Shown: positions 50,870-60,206, counted from the stretch's first letter. The stretch is DNA of 64,000 nt from Rhodococcus qingshengii JCM 15477 (GCF_023221595.1 NZ_CP096563.1:2400501-2464500), one strand, 5' to 3'. Notes: generated by a model from the sequence alone, not told the origin. A program made the numbers and translations.

Positions 50870-51848
50870 CGTGCGCTCCTCCGCCTGCGACCTGCGCGAG
50901 CAGGTGATCGATGATGGGTCCGAGGACGGCGAGACCGTCCTTCACTCCACCGGGAGAACCCGGAAGATTGACGATGACCGTCGTACCTGTGAGACCTGCC
51001 ACACCACGGCTCAGCGACGCGTGCGGTGTCTTCTCGAGGCCCTTGGTCCGGATCGCTTCTGCGACGCCGGGCAACTCACGGGTCAAGACTGCCCGGGTAG
51101 CTTCCGGGGTGGCATCCGTGGGGGAAGCCCCGGTGCCGCCGGTACTGATGACGAGTGACGGGGAGCCCTCCTTGGCGTCAGCGATGCCCGCCGCGATGTC
51201 TGCGTCGGCGTACACAAGCGGTCCACGTACCTCGAAGTCCCGTTCACGTAGCCAGGTCGCGATCGTGGGTCCGGTGGTGTCGGGTCTGGTGCCGTTCGCA
51301 CCGCCGGTGGAAGCCACGAGGACGGTCGCGGACCGTGCCGAGGTGAAGGTGTGCGCCGGAGCTGTCTGTGCGTTCTGAGTGTCGCGGGTCCAATGTCCGC
51401 GCTTACCACCGTCTTTGGTGAGCAGACGAACACCGTTCATGGTAGCTCCGGGGTCCACCGCTTTGACCATGTCGTGCAAGGTCAGGCCGGCTACCGCGAC
51501 GGCGGTGAGTGCTTCCATCTCGACGCCGGTCTGTCCGCGAGTCTTCGCCGTCGCCTCGACGGTGATCGATGTTTCGGTGAACCCGAATTCCACCTTGACC
51601 GACGAGAGCGCGAGTTGATGACACAGCGGGATCAGTTCGGAGGTCTTCTTCGCACCGGCGATTCCGGCGATGCGCGCGGTGGTGAGGACATCAGCCTTGG
51701 GCATGCCGTCGGCGCGGACGAGGCGAACTACCTCGGCGGTCGTGACGAGTTCGCCGGCAGCGACGGCGATACGCGTCGTCTCGGCCTTGGCGCTGACGTC
51801 GACCATGCGCGCTCGGCCCTCGCTGTCGACGTGTGTCAATTCGGTCAT
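50862..51848 (-). CDS. moaCB: MoaC-MogA/MoaB fusion protein
   Basis: Bifunctional molybdenum-cofactor enzyme of 328 residues. Residues 1-158 are MoaC, cyclic pyranopterin synthase, with KADVLTTARIAGI, LIPLCHQL and MEALTAVAVAGLT. Residues 170-328 are MogA/MoaB, the adenylyltransferase fold, with LVISTGGTGASPTDATPEATRAV and an SRGVAGLTG loop. Actinobacteria often carry this fusion. It lies between moeA and moaE. Confidence 0.94.
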   Translation of the reverse strand: MTELTHVDSEGRARMVDVSAKAETTRIAVAAGELVTTAEVVRLVRADGMPKADVLTTARIAGIAGAKKTSELIPLCHQLALSSVKVEFGFTETSITVEATAKTRGQTGVEMEALTAVAVAGLTLHDMVKAVDPGATMNGVRLLTKDGGKRGHWTRDTQNAQTAPAHTFTSARSATVLVASTGGANGTRPDTTGPTIATWLRERDFEVRGPLVYADADIAAGIADAKEGSPSLVISTGGTGASPTDATPEATRAVLTRELPGVAEAIRTKGLEKTPHASLSRGVAGLTGTTVIVNLPGSPGGVKDGLAVLGPIIDHLLAQVAGGGAHDE

Positions 51849-51876
51849 CAGTGTCCTTTGAATCAGATCGAGTGAA

Positions 51877-53079
51877 TCAGATCGAGGAAGTCGAGAGCGG
51901 GACGACGTCGACGAGATCGCCCGCGCCGAGCTCGGTCACGGCGGCGGGGATGTCGATCAGGACGTCGGCCCACGCCATGGCTGCAACAAGGTGCGATCCG
52001 GGTCCGGCAACGAGTTCGATTCCGTCCGCAGTTCTGCGTGCCCGCAGGAACTGCCGCTTGCCGTCCACCGAACGCAGCGGTGCAGTCAACGGGAGTCGCT
52101 CGCGCGGGATCTCGGGCAGGCCCGCGGCCCGGCGCAGTTCGCCCCGTGCGAAGACCTCGAAGGAGACCATCGTGCTCACCGGGTTGCCCGGGAAGCTCAG
52201 TACCGGCACTTCGTTCACCACTGCAGTGCCTTGCGGACCGCCCGGCTGCATTGCGACGTGGCCGAAGTGTGCTCCCAGAGGCGTGAGAGTTTCCTTCACC
52301 ACCTCGAAGTCGCCCATGGACACTCCGCCGGAGGTGAACACCAGATCAGCGACCGAGGTTGCGTACGAGAGCAATTCGCGGAACTCGGCGGGGTCGTCGC
52401 TGCTTCGGGCGACGGATACGACATCGGCGCCGTTGGCTTCGGCCAATGTTGCCAAAGCTGGACCGTTGGAATCGTAGATCTCACCGGGTTCGAGAGTTGT
52501 TCCGGCACTTTTCAGTTCGGCGCCCGTCGTAATTATCGCGACCCGTGGCTTCGTGTAGGTGTCGAGCGAGGCCAAGCCCACAGCACTCAGCGCGGCGATA
52601 TGGCGAGGTTCCAAGTGTGTTCCGGCCGTGACCAGTAGCATTCCGGCGGTGATGTCGCTGCCACGTTCGCGTACGAATTCGCCTACCGACCTGCCCCGTT
52701 CGATCGTGACGACGTGCTCGGTGACACCCGTTGTGTCCTCGACCGGAACAACGGCGTCGGCACCCTCGGGGAGCGGAGCACCGGTCATGATGCGAAATGC
52801 CGATCCTGGAAGGTGTTTCGGTGGTTTTCCGCTTCCAGCGGCGATCACGCCTCGAACCGTCAGTGTGGTCGGAACCGAGGCCACAGAAGCAGCATCGACG
52901 GCATACCCGTCCATCTGCGAGTTGCGGAAGAGTGGCAGGTCTACCGGCGATGCGATATCCGAGCAAGTTATGCGCCCCAACGCTTCTGCCGTCGGAACTG
53001 CCGTCGGAGAGAGGGTGTGCAGGCCGGTGAGCAATCCGGAGATGTGCGACGCGTGTTCCTCGACCGAACGCGCGCTCAT
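51877..53079 (-). CDS. moeA: Molybdopterin molybdenumtransferase
   Basis: MoeA of 400 residues, which inserts molybdate into adenylylated molybdopterin. Marks are DLPLFRNSQMDGYAV, GDAVVPVEDT-like EGADAVVPVEDT, and the C-terminal FTSGGVSMGDFEVV and SFPGNPVSTMVSFEVF. I chose ATG 53079, preceded by GAGG; the longer frame runs into the moaA promoter. It is first in the leftward Moco unit and divergent from moaA. Confidence 0.95.
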   Translation of the reverse strand: MSARSVEEHASHISGLLTGLHTLSPTAVPTAEALGRITCSDIASPVDLPLFRNSQMDGYAVDAASVASVPTTLTVRGVIAAGSGKPPKHLPGSAFRIMTGAPLPEGADAVVPVEDTTGVTEHVVTIERGRSVGEFVRERGSDITAGMLLVTAGTHLEPRHIAALSAVGLASLDTYTKPRVAIITTGAELKSAGTTLEPGEIYDSNGPALATLAEANGADVVSVARSSDDPAEFRELLSYATSVADLVFTSGGVSMGDFEVVKETLTPLGAHFGHVAMQPGGPQGTAVVNEVPVLSFPGNPVSTMVSFEVFARGELRRAAGLPEIPRERLPLTAPLRSVDGKRQFLRARRTADGIELVAGPGSHLVAAMAWADVLIDIPAAVTELGAGDLVDVVPLSTSSI

Positions 53080-53190
53080 GACAGTAACCTCGACAACCTC
53101 GACATGTTTTGATCCTAGGCGGTGTGGTCCGTCCGACACACGGAGTACGGCTTTCGGTCATACTGGAGCAATACGGAAGTTGGTGAAGTG

Positions 53191-54249
53191 ATGACAGTGG
53201 TCTCGATGGGAATTCCCACCGTGCGGTTCGACGCTGCCTCCCTCGCCGGTCGTCCCGAGACGGATCTCCTGGTCGACAGGTTCGGGCGTGTTGCCAGAGA
53301 TCTGCGAGTCTCGATCACCGAGAAGTGTTCACTTCGTTGCACGTATTGCATGCCGGAGGAAGGCTTGCCGGCCATCGCTGCGGAAGATCTTCTGAGTGCC
53401 GACGAGATCATTCGAGTAGTCGGAATCGGCGTCGAACGAGTCGGTATTCGCGAGGTGAGATTCACCGGCGGCGAACCGCTGATGCGTAGTGACCTCGAAA
53501 AGATCATCGGGGGGTGCGCCGCGCGCGTGCCAGGAATTCCACTTTCCATGACTACCAACGCCGTTGGGCTCGAACATCGTGCGGCGAAGTTGGCTGCAGC
53601 TGGTTTGACTCGCATCAATGTTTCCCTGGATTCGGTTGATCGCGCCCATTTCGCTGAATTGACGCGTCGAGACAGGTTGCCGTCCGTTCTCGCGGGAATT
53701 CGAGCGGCAGCTGCGGCCGGGCTCGCGCCACTGAAGATCAATGCGGTGCTGATGCGTGAAACGCTCCACGGCGCGGCGGATCTTTTGCAGTGGTGCCTCG
53801 AAGCCGGCGTCGAATTGCGCTTTATCGAGCAAATGCCTCTGGACGCAGACCATGCATGGGCACGCGAGAACATGGTGACCGCGGCTGAATTGTTGTCCGT
53901 TTTGGGAAGCCGTTTCGAATTGGAAGCAATCGGCCGTGAAGATCCGTCGGCTCCTGCCGAAGAATGGCGTGTCGACGGGACCACGATGACGGTAGGGATC
54001 ATCGCTTCCGTGACCCGCTCGTTCTGCAGTGAATGCGATCGGACGCGAATGACCGCAGAGGGAACAATTCGGTCATGTCTGTTCAGTGACCGTGAAGTTG
54101 ATCTGCGTGCCGCGCTCAGGGCCGGAGCAAGTGACGACGAACTAGCGGATTTGTGGCGCGGTGCGATGTGGAACAAGTGGGCTGGGCACGGCATCGACGC
54201 CGCGGACTTCGTTCCGCCGGAAAGAAGTATGGGAGCGATCGGTGGCTGA
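53191..54249 (+). CDS. moaA: GTP 3',8-cyclase
   Basis: Radical-SAM enzyme of 352 residues for the first step of molybdopterin synthesis. The radical cluster is C-x3-C-x2-C in [15 protein letters not shown]. The second cluster is formed by cysteines in [21 protein letters not shown]. The GTP-binding end is present, finishing with IGG. ATG 53191 gives the normal N-terminus; a CATACT -10-like box is at 53159. It overlaps moaD by 8 bp. Confidence 0.95.
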   Translation: MTVVSMGIPTVRFDAASLAGRPETDLLVDRFGRVARDLRVSITEKCSLRCTYCMPEEGLPAIAAEDLLSADEIIRVVGIGVERVGIREVRFTGGEPLMRSDLEKIIGGCAARVPGIPLSMTTNAVGLEHRAAKLAAAGLTRINVSLDSVDRAHFAELTRRDRLPSVLAGIRAAAAAGLAPLKINAVLMRETLHGAADLLQWCLEAGVELRFIEQMPLDADHAWARENMVTAAELLSVLGSRFELEAIGREDPSAPAEEWRVDGTTMTVGIIASVTRSFCSECDRTRMTAEGTIRSCLFSDREVDLRAALRAGASDDELADLWRGAMWNKWAGHGIDAADFVPPERSMGAIGG

Positions 54250-54499
54250 TCCGCATTCGATCTCGGTTCGTTACTTTGCTGCTGCAGCGGATGTATCCGG
54301 TTGCCGTAGCGAGGTAGTCGCCATCTCGCCTGACAACACACTTGCCGAGTTGGTGGCGGTGCTGGTCGGGCGATACGGACCGGAGATGGAGCGAGTGCTG
54401 TCGGTCTCGGCTTTCCTCGTCGGTGACGAGTTGACCCGCGACGTCTCTCGAGCCTCCGGTAGCGCTGTCGATATTCTTCCGCCTTTCGCTGGAGGCTAG
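54242..54499 (+). CDS. moaD: Molybdopterin synthase sulfur carrier subunit
   Basis: Ubiquitin-fold sulfur carrier of 85 residues starting at GTG 54242, inside the end of moaA. The C-terminus is PPFAGG; the terminal Gly-Gly is thiocarboxylated and docks in MoaE. The usual VRYFAAAAD beginning is present. It completes the Moco set with moaE across the divergent promoter. Confidence 0.93.
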   Translation: MADPHSISVRYFAAAADVSGCRSEVVAISPDNTLAELVAVLVGRYGPEMERVLSVSAFLVGDELTRDVSRASGSAVDILPPFAGG

Positions 54500-54813
54500 T
54501 TCGAGAATTGCCGGCGTAGCTATTTGTGGGCTGCCGACGTATTGTCCTTTTTCGGTTTGCCGGTCCAAATATTCATATCTTGATCACTCCAGCTCAAGTG
54601 GCATCTATCTCCGTTTTCTCCATTGTTGGTCAATTGTCCAGCATTGGTCGTTTTGTTTAGTTTCTCCTACTTTTGGGGGAGCGAATGCACTTCGAATTGC
54701 CAAGGTGAATTGTCATCTGTTTGGATGACAAAAGAAATACCTTCGCTGTTGGTAATTGTCGACATGTGTTAATTTTGGCGCAATTCCACTCGGGATATGT
54801 GAAAGGTATTTCA
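54500..54813. promoter_or_regulatory. AT-rich gap before the secreted protein
   Basis: A 314-bp gap, more AT-rich than its surroundings, with no convincing gene. It holds an inverted repeat TTGTCATC (54710-54717) / GATGACAA (54724-54731) and three copies of AATTGTC at 54632, 54708 and 54754, two of them preceded by TTGGT. It is probably the promoter and regulatory region of the secreted protein gene. Confidence 0.5.
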
Positions 54814-55569
54814 ATGTCGATTAATTCCACGCGCCGTGTCGGAGTCGTCGTAGCACTCCTCGGGGCAGCTGCACTCACCGCTCCGGCAATTGCTACTGCG
54901 CTTCCGTCCACCGGTTCTCTCGGCTCTTCTGCGCCGGAAGCCTCCTGCTCGACCCTGTCCACCGAAGCGACGCCGAACGGTTGGGGCATCCCGTTCACCG
55001 ACGAGAAGGATCAGACCGCGTCGTACTCGGCCGACAACGTTCTCGACAAGGACGGCTCACTGAAGCTGGCCGTTGACGGTACCGGCGATCGTTCGGTTTC
55101 CTACCATTCGGCCGGCGGTATCAAGCTGTCCGACGCAGTCGGCAAGGCGATCGGCTTTGCCGAGCGCGCCGCCACGCCGACTGCGGCGTTCCAGCTCCGC
55201 CTCACCGGAACGACCGGCGGAAAGTTCGAGAACGGATTCACCACCCTGGTGTGGGTCCCGGGACCCGACGCCACGCCGACAGCTGACGGCGGCGTTCACG
55301 CGGATCTCCAGAAGGGCGTGTGGTGGAGCACTCAGAACATCGACGGCGCCAAGGACCGCGTGTCAGTGCCTTTGGCTGACATCGTCGCCGCGAACCCGAA
55401 CGCGGTAGTCGACCACTACGGCGTCAGTGTGGGCACCGGTTCCGCCGCCACGTCGACGCTGGTCGATGCAGTGCAGTTCAACGGATGCACCACCAACTTC
55501 GCGAAGAAGGATCCGGCTTCGGGAACGGGTTCGCTGGGCGACGTCTTCGGCAGCCTGTTCGGTAGCTAG
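54814..55569 (+). CDS. Secreted protein of unknown function
   Basis: Protein of 251 residues with a Sec signal (RRVGVVVALLGAAALTAPAIATA). The mature part has two cysteines near the ends (EASCSTL and FNGCTTNF), probably a disulfide, and looks like an all-beta, carbohydrate-binding-like domain (GKFENGFTTLVWVPGPDA; GVWWSTQNIDGAKDRVSVPLADI). It ends with a Gly/Ser-rich tail (SLGDVFGSLFGS). GAAAGG precedes the ATG. I do not recognise the family. The long AT-rich upstream region suggests strong, regulated expression. Confidence 0.85.
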   Translation: MSINSTRRVGVVVALLGAAALTAPAIATALPSTGSLGSSAPEASCSTLSTEATPNGWGIPFTDEKDQTASYSADNVLDKDGSLKLAVDGTGDRSVSYHSAGGIKLSDAVGKAIGFAERAATPTAAFQLRLTGTTGGKFENGFTTLVWVPGPDATPTADGGVHADLQKGVWWSTQNIDGAKDRVSVPLADIVAANPNAVVDHYGVSVGTGSAATSTLVDAVQFNGCTTNFAKKDPASGTGSLGDVFGSLFGS

Positions 55570-55594
55570 TCGCTGGTAAGAGCTCTGGTAGGAG

Positions 55595-56419
55595 TTACTT
55601 CCACCAGTCATCGAGGGGTGTGACCGGCACCGTGCGCTTGTGACGAGTGTTGGTGAACATCTTCTCGAGCTTCTCGGCTACCTCGGAGGAAACGTCCTTT
55701 CCTTCGAGGTAGTCGTCTATCTGTGAGTACGTGACGCCGAGGGCAACTTCGTCGGGTAGCGCGGGTCGGTCGTCCTCGAGGTCGGCGGTCGGCACCTTGC
55801 GCCACGTGCTCTCGGGTGCGCCCAATTCCTGCAGCAATGCAGCGCCCTGGCGTTTGCTCAAGCCGGTGAGCGGCGTGATGTCGACACCGCCGTCACCGAA
55901 TTTCGTGAAGAAGCCGGTAATCGCTTCTGCGGCGTGGTCGGTACCGATCACGAGGTAGCCGAGCTGACCGGCAATCGCATACTGGATGACCATTCGTTCG
56001 CGCGCCTTGATGTTGCCGCGGACGAAGTCGCGCAGTTCGCCGTTTCCCAGCGCCTCGGAGGCCTCACGGGCTGTCGCGTCGGCGCCAGGCTTGACGTTGA
56101 CCGTGAGAGAGCGGTCCGGCTTGATGAAGCCGAGCGCGATCTGAGCATCGGATTCGTCGGCCTGAGCGCCATACGGGAGTCGAACGGCGACGAACTCGGC
56201 CTCGAGGCCCTCTTCGCGAAGTTCCGTGACCGCGCGTTGGGCGAGGGCTCCGGCGAGCGTGCTGTCCTGACCGCCGCTGATTCCCAGAACGAACCCTTTG
56301 GCGGGGGTCGAGCGCACGTAGTCCTTCAGGAACTGGACTCGCGCGCGAACCTCCGCTGCGGCGTCGATTGTCGGCTTTGTGCCGAGTTCTTCGATGATGC
56401 TTTCACGCAGTGTGGCCAT
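55595..56419 (-). CDS. nadE: NH3-dependent NAD+ synthetase
   Basis: Enzyme of 274 residues making NAD from deamido-NAD, ATP and ammonia. The PP-loop is [35 protein letters not shown] and the late [13 protein letters not shown] and HKRTVPVTP blocks are typical of the short, E. coli-type NadE without a glutaminase domain. It is convergent with the secreted protein and divergent from a nucleosidase gene. Confidence 0.95.
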   Translation of the reverse strand: MATLRESIIEELGTKPTIDAAAEVRARVQFLKDYVRSTPAKGFVLGISGGQDSTLAGALAQRAVTELREEGLEAEFVAVRLPYGAQADESDAQIALGFIKPDRSLTVNVKPGADATAREASEALGNGELRDFVRGNIKARERMVIQYAIAGQLGYLVIGTDHAAEAITGFFTKFGDGGVDITPLTGLSKRQGAALLQELGAPESTWRKVPTADLEDDRPALPDEVALGVTYSQIDDYLEGKDVSSEVAEKLEKMFTNTRHKRTVPVTPLDDWWK

Positions 56420-56487
56420 GAATGGACTCTAGCGATGTGAGCAGGCGCGTGCAGTGCCACCGTATCCGGGGCGGTACGGTCGCGCAC

Positions 56488-57042
56488 ATGAGTGCGAACA
56501 ACGTTCTGGTGGTCAGTGCGACGAAGTCGGAAGCGGCATACGTGCCGCAAGGATACGAACTGCTGATCACGGGGATTGGAAAGGTCAGTGCTGCAACAGC
56601 AGTCGCCTCTGCTCTCGCGCGGGACGAGCGGGATGATCTGCCGCTGGTCGTCAACATCGGGACAGCCGGTGCGCTGCACGCGCACCACGGCGGCCTCTAT
56701 GTTCCCGGCGTCGTCATCAATCACGACATCAGCAGCACCGCGATCCGAGCGCTGGGGCACGACGTCGCGGACCGTTTGGTGCTCGCCGGCGGTGACGACT
56801 CGGTGTTGGCGACCGGCGACGCATTCATCGCCGACGCTGCAACCCGGGACGCCCTTGCACAGCGAGCCGATCTGGTCGACATGGAGGGGTTTGCCATCGC
56901 ATTCGCCGCGCAGGCTGCGGGTGCTACCTGCCGACTCGTCAAACACGTCAGCGATCACGCGGACGACTCGGCCTTGGACTGGCCCGCGATGATCGATGCC
57001 AGCGCCCGCGAGTTGGGGCGCTGGCTGCTCGACAACGTCTGA
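56488..57042 (+). CDS. Phosphorylase-superfamily nucleosidase
   Basis: Protein of 184 residues with the MTA/SAH-nucleosidase-like layout: ITGIGKVSAATAV near residue 28, VVNIGTAGAL, then DMEGFAIAFAAQAAG with the purine-site glutamate, and KHVSDHADD with the catalytic aspartate. It is shorter than MtnN (about 230), so the exact substrate is uncertain. It likely salvages a nucleoside or a futalosine-like compound. ATG 56488 is chosen; the ribosome site is weak. Confidence 0.8.
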   Translation: MSANNVLVVSATKSEAAYVPQGYELLITGIGKVSAATAVASALARDERDDLPLVVNIGTAGALHAHHGGLYVPGVVINHDISSTAIRALGHDVADRLVLAGGDDSVLATGDAFIADAATRDALAQRADLVDMEGFAIAFAAQAAGATCRLVKHVSDHADDSALDWPAMIDASARELGRWLLDNV

Positions 57043-57061
57043 TCGAGCCTGCAGCGTCTGG

Positions 57062-57841
57062 TCAAGCCTGCGCAGTCAGTATCAATCCGGTGTCGTCGGG
57101 CTTGCGCAGGGTCAGCGTGTCGGCGTCGACGGTGTAGCTCACTTCGCCGTCGAGCACCGCCAGGATCTGGCGCTCGATGTCCATGTTCTCCTCGGGGCAA
57201 GCCATACGCGTGGTTGCCATCGGCGTGAACGTGACTGTGGTGTCGGACGTCTGGGCGCTTCCGGTCATGCGATTGCATCCGGTGCTCCCGCTGACCGAAC
57301 CGTCTGCGGCAATCGTCAGTTCGGGAGCTGACGTCTCCAGAGCCAGGCTCGTACTGATCGCATCGGGACTGATGAGGGACGTGACAGTCCACGTCGTGCC
57401 CTGCAGCGGTCGATCCGGCGTGACGATTTTCTTGTCCTGCAGGGTGACTGTGGCGTCCTTCGATGTCAGGACGAGGGTGTCGCCGTCGAGGCTCCACGCC
57501 GGCGCAGCGGTCAGCAATGTTGTTGTCCAGGAGTCGGATTCGGCGATGCCGGGAGGGCAGCCCATCATGGTCGACGCCATGGTGCCGGTGGTCAGCTTGC
57601 CGTCGGTGAACTCGACCGAACCGTTTGCCGTGTTGCATCCGGCGCTCGCGGACACTCGACCGGCCTGGCTGAAGTCGAGAGTCAGCGGGCCGCCGCCGGG
57701 AATTTGTGTTCCATCCACGGAGGTCGAGATGAACACACGACCGGAGGGATCCGTCTTGTCCTCGGGGGAGTCGGACGAAGCGGAGCAACCGCTTACCGCG
57801 GCGATGGTCAGGAAGCCGATGACGGCAGCAGCGATGCGCAT
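57062..57841 (-). CDS. Lipoprotein with two META (HslJ-like) domains
   Basis: Protein of 259 residues with a lipoprotein signal (AVIGFLTIAAVSGCSAS, lipobox VSGC). Two META domains follow, each with the GCN motif: SASAGCNTANGSVEF in the first and GSTGCNRMTGSA in the second, and each with a paired cysteine (MGCPPG; MACPEEN). HslJ-like proteins are linked to envelope stress and antibiotic tolerance in other bacteria. It ends just after the convergent nucleosidase gene. Confidence 0.88.
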   Translation of the reverse strand: MRIAAAVIGFLTIAAVSGCSASSDSPEDKTDPSGRVFISTSVDGTQIPGGGPLTLDFSQAGRVSASAGCNTANGSVEFTDGKLTTGTMASTMMGCPPGIAESDSWTTTLLTAAPAWSLDGDTLVLTSKDATVTLQDKKIVTPDRPLQGTTWTVTSLISPDAISTSLALETSAPELTIAADGSVSGSTGCNRMTGSAQTSDTTVTFTPMATTRMACPEENMDIERQILAVLDGEVSYTVDADTLTLRKPDDTGLILTAQA

Positions 57842-57876
57842 GGGCTCACATTAAGCGGTGGGACGGATCGGGGGAG

Positions 57877-58476
57877 TCAACATCGAGTAACGCGCCGGGC
57901 AAGGTCTTCCCAGCCGGCGGCCAGACGCTCGGTGGTCATCCCGAGATCGCGCACCTGATGAAGGACGAGCGACGCTTCGAGCGGTGCCAACAGTGCTGAA
58001 GCGAGCAGATCGAGGTCGCCCTCGACGCCGGCTCCTCGAAGAAGCCCGAGGACGTGAGCGATGCCGAGAGCCCGGGCCGGACCGCCGAAGCGGTATTCAG
58101 GAGCGTTTTCCGCCGCTCGGAGGACTTCGCCCTGTACTTCCACCATGGCAATCCGGGCTCGTCCGAACGCGATGAGGCGCTCGATCGGCGGCGCGCCCGG
58201 ACCCAACGGTGGGGGGCCGAACATGAATGCCTGCTGCAGTTCTCGCTCGGTGTGATCGAGCAGTGCCTGCATCAGTCCCGATCGATTGCCGAAGCGCCGA
58301 AAAACTGTGCCCTTGCCCACACCGGCCCGGCACGCGACAGCATCCATCGTCACTGCGTCGACACCTCGCTCGGCAACGAGGAGGGCTGCGGCGTCGAGCA
58401 GAAGTACGCGGTTACGTGCTGCGTCACCGCGCTCGACCGGCGCGGCGCCGATCTGGGGGAGGGGGATTGCGCTCAC
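57877..58476 (-). CDS. TetR-family transcriptional regulator
   Basis: Repressor of 199 residues from GTG 58476. The N-terminal helix-turn-helix is TMDAVACRAGVGKGTVFRRFGN at about 42-63. The C-terminal domain is a helical ligand pocket. It is divergent from the FMN-reductase gene, and the palindrome GGACCGCGGTCC between them overlaps the likely -35 of that gene, so it is the probable repressor of it. Confidence 0.9.
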   Translation of the reverse strand: MSAIPLPQIGAAPVERGDAARNRVLLLDAAALLVAERGVDAVTMDAVACRAGVGKGTVFRRFGNRSGLMQALLDHTERELQQAFMFGPPPLGPGAPPIERLIAFGRARIAMVEVQGEVLRAAENAPEYRFGGPARALGIAHVLGLLRGAGVEGDLDLLASALLAPLEASLVLHQVRDLGMTTERLAAGWEDLARRVTRC

Positions 58477-58508
58477 GGGATCAGGTTACAGGGCCGGGGA
58501 ATGTAAGT

Positions 58509-58520
58509 GGACCGCGGTCC
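58509..58520. promoter_or_regulatory. TetR operator candidate
   Basis: Perfect 12-bp palindrome GGACCGCGGTCC. A -10-like TATAAC lies at 58531 with TGGACC at 58508 as -35 (spacing 17), so a bound repressor would cover the -35 of the FMN-reductase gene. Confidence 0.7.
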
Positions 58521-58582
58521 GTTTAGTTGATATAACTTTCAACCGGAGCCACCAACCGCACCACTCTCGAAGGAAACTCGCT

Positions 58583-59149
58583 ATGTCACAGACCAATGTT
58601 CTCGTTCTCGTCGGCAGCCTGCGCGCCGGATCCGTCAACCGCCAGCTTGCCGAGACGGCTGTGTCCGCCGCACCCGAGGGTGCCACGCTGACGGTCTTCG
58701 AAGGCCTCGCCGACGTCCCCTTCTACAACGAAGACATCGACGTCGAGGGTGCTTCCATCCCCGCTGTCGACGCACTGCGCGCCGCTGCGAGCGACGCGGA
58801 CGCGTTCCTGCTCGTCACCCCCGAATACAACGGCACCATTCCCGCAGTTCTGAAGAACGCCATCGACTGGATCTCGCGTCCGTACGGTGTCGGTGCAGTC
58901 AAGGACAAGGCTGTCGCAGTCATCAGCGCTTCGCCCAGCGGCAACGGCGCCAAGTGGGCACACGAAGACACCACCAAGGCAGTCCGTATCGCCGGCGGCA
59001 AGGTCGTCGAGGACACTGCACTGAGCATCGGTGGGACCGGCGCACTGTTCGGTGAGCTGCACCCGCGTGAGAACGCAGAGGTGCTCGCTCAGGTCTCCAA
59101 GGTCGTCTCCGACCTCGTCGACGCCGGCAAGCAGCTCGTCAACGCGTAA
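58583..59149 (+). CDS. NAD(P)H-dependent FMN reductase / quinone reductase
   Basis: Flavodoxin-like enzyme of 188 residues. The FMN-phosphate loop is GSLRAGSVNRQLAE, and TPEYNGTIPAVLKNAIDW is the second FMN contact. Relatives reduce FMN, quinones, azo compounds or chromate, giving protection from electrophiles. GAAGGA precedes ATG 58583. A hairpin terminator follows. The divergent TetR gene and shared operator suggest induction by a toxic compound. Confidence 0.92.
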   Translation: MSQTNVLVLVGSLRAGSVNRQLAETAVSAAPEGATLTVFEGLADVPFYNEDIDVEGASIPAVDALRAAASDADAFLLVTPEYNGTIPAVLKNAIDWISRPYGVGAVKDKAVAVISASPSGNGAKWAHEDTTKAVRIAGGKVVEDTALSIGGTGALFGELHPRENAEVLAQVSKVVSDLVDAGKQLVNA

Positions 59150-59157
59150 TCCGTTTC

Positions 59158-59197
59158 ACGAGTGAGGGCCATGCCGGAAGGTATGGCCCTCACTCGT
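59158..59197. terminator. Bidirectional terminator
   Basis: 15-bp stem ACGAGTGAGGGCCAT and its complement with a 10-nt loop, between the convergent FMN-reductase and siderophore-interacting-protein genes. Confidence 0.85.
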
Positions 59198-59204
59198 ATG
59201 CGCG

Positions 59205-60032
59205 CTAGAGCCCTTCGCGTTCCATCGCGTCGTCGACCGCGTCGCGAACCGACTCGAAATCCTTGCCGGCCATCATCGCTTCGCCCATCGCAGCATCGAT
59301 ACGGTCGGCGACGGCGGCGTACCGACGCTCCCAGTTCTCCTTGTCCTCCCGCCAGTAACCCATCACGTGCATGCGGTTTGCCGGGATTTCCCATGTTCGA
59401 CGCAGGTGGGTGCGGATGCGTCTGGCGGCCGCGGCCTCGACTGCACACCAGATGTAGCCCTCGCCGGGGGGCAGGGGAGCGCCGGCCAATTCGGCGAGCA
59501 GCGAGTCCGATTCCTCGATCCATCGGTAGTGAGCGTGGGCGCGCGTCGTGAACGTCTGCTGTTCACTCGGCGCGGGTACCTGCGCGATGACGTGGATCGG
59601 TAGACCGTCGGGTGCTTCTTCGAGAATTCGCCCGATCGCGGGCAGAGCGGCGTGATCGGCGACCATCAGCAGCCAGTCGCAACCTGCCGGCGGCGTGAAC
59701 CACCCGCTCGCCGTCGAGAGGTGAACGGTCTCGCCCGGTTGCGCAGTCGCGGCCCAGAGTGCCGCGCCGCCGTGGCCGTGGAGAACGAAGTCGATCTCCA
59801 GTTCGTTCTTCGACGGCTGCCAGCGCCGGACCGTGTAACTACGGGCGTGAGGGGGATCGAGGGGGAATCTGACGAGCACCCGTTCGTCCGGGCTACCACT
59901 CGTCTCGAAGTCGCTCAGGCCCTCCCCGCCGAAGGTGATTCTGCGCATCAACGGTGTCACCTGCTGTGTTCTCGTCACGGTTGCCTCGTGGCGTGGAGCC
60001 TCGTCCTTCGGGGGTGTTTCCACGACGCTCAT
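59205..60032 (-). CDS. Siderophore-interacting protein (ferric-siderophore reductase type)
   Basis: FAD-binding reductase of 275 residues from ATG 60032. The FAD region is PHARSYTVRRWQ, typical of SIP proteins (R-x-Y-T/S), and LHGHGGAALWAATAQPGE follows. The C-terminal SIP domain includes WCAVEAAAARRIRTHLR and MHVMGYWREDKEN. It releases iron from siderophores in the cytosol. The longer upstream frame is not conserved-looking. It may be iron-regulated, but no iron-box is evident. Confidence 0.92.
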   Translation of the reverse strand: MSVVETPPKDEAPRHEATVTRTQQVTPLMRRITFGGEGLSDFETSGSPDERVLVRFPLDPPHARSYTVRRWQPSKNELEIDFVLHGHGGAALWAATAQPGETVHLSTASGWFTPPAGCDWLLMVADHAALPAIGRILEEAPDGLPIHVIAQVPAPSEQQTFTTRAHAHYRWIEESDSLLAELAGAPLPPGEGYIWCAVEAAAARRIRTHLRRTWEIPANRMHVMGYWREDKENWERRYAAVADRIDAAMGEAMMAGKDFESVRDAVDDAMEREGL

Positions 60033-60190
60033 GGTAGGTCCGTGGCGCGGCTCCGAGAGGCTGGCGAGCACAAAAAGAAACTGTGACGCGCGACACGCCG
60101 ACGCGCCGGGAAATGAAGGCGCTGAACTGGGGCGACCTGGGAATTCCAACGATGTGACTCACAACATCTCGCGTTATGTGTTTCTGTCGG

Positions 60191-60206
60191 CCACTAGGTG
60201 TAGTGT
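60191..60206 (+). promoter_or_regulatory. NrdR box candidate
   Basis: CCACTAGGTGTAGTGT, with the inverted repeat CACTA-GGTG-TAGTG, agrees with 12 of 16 positions of the NrdR consensus ACACwATATATwGTGT. It lies 118 bp before nrdH in a 291-bp divergent gap. A half-site TTATGTGT is at 60174-60181; no full second box is clear. Confidence 0.6.
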
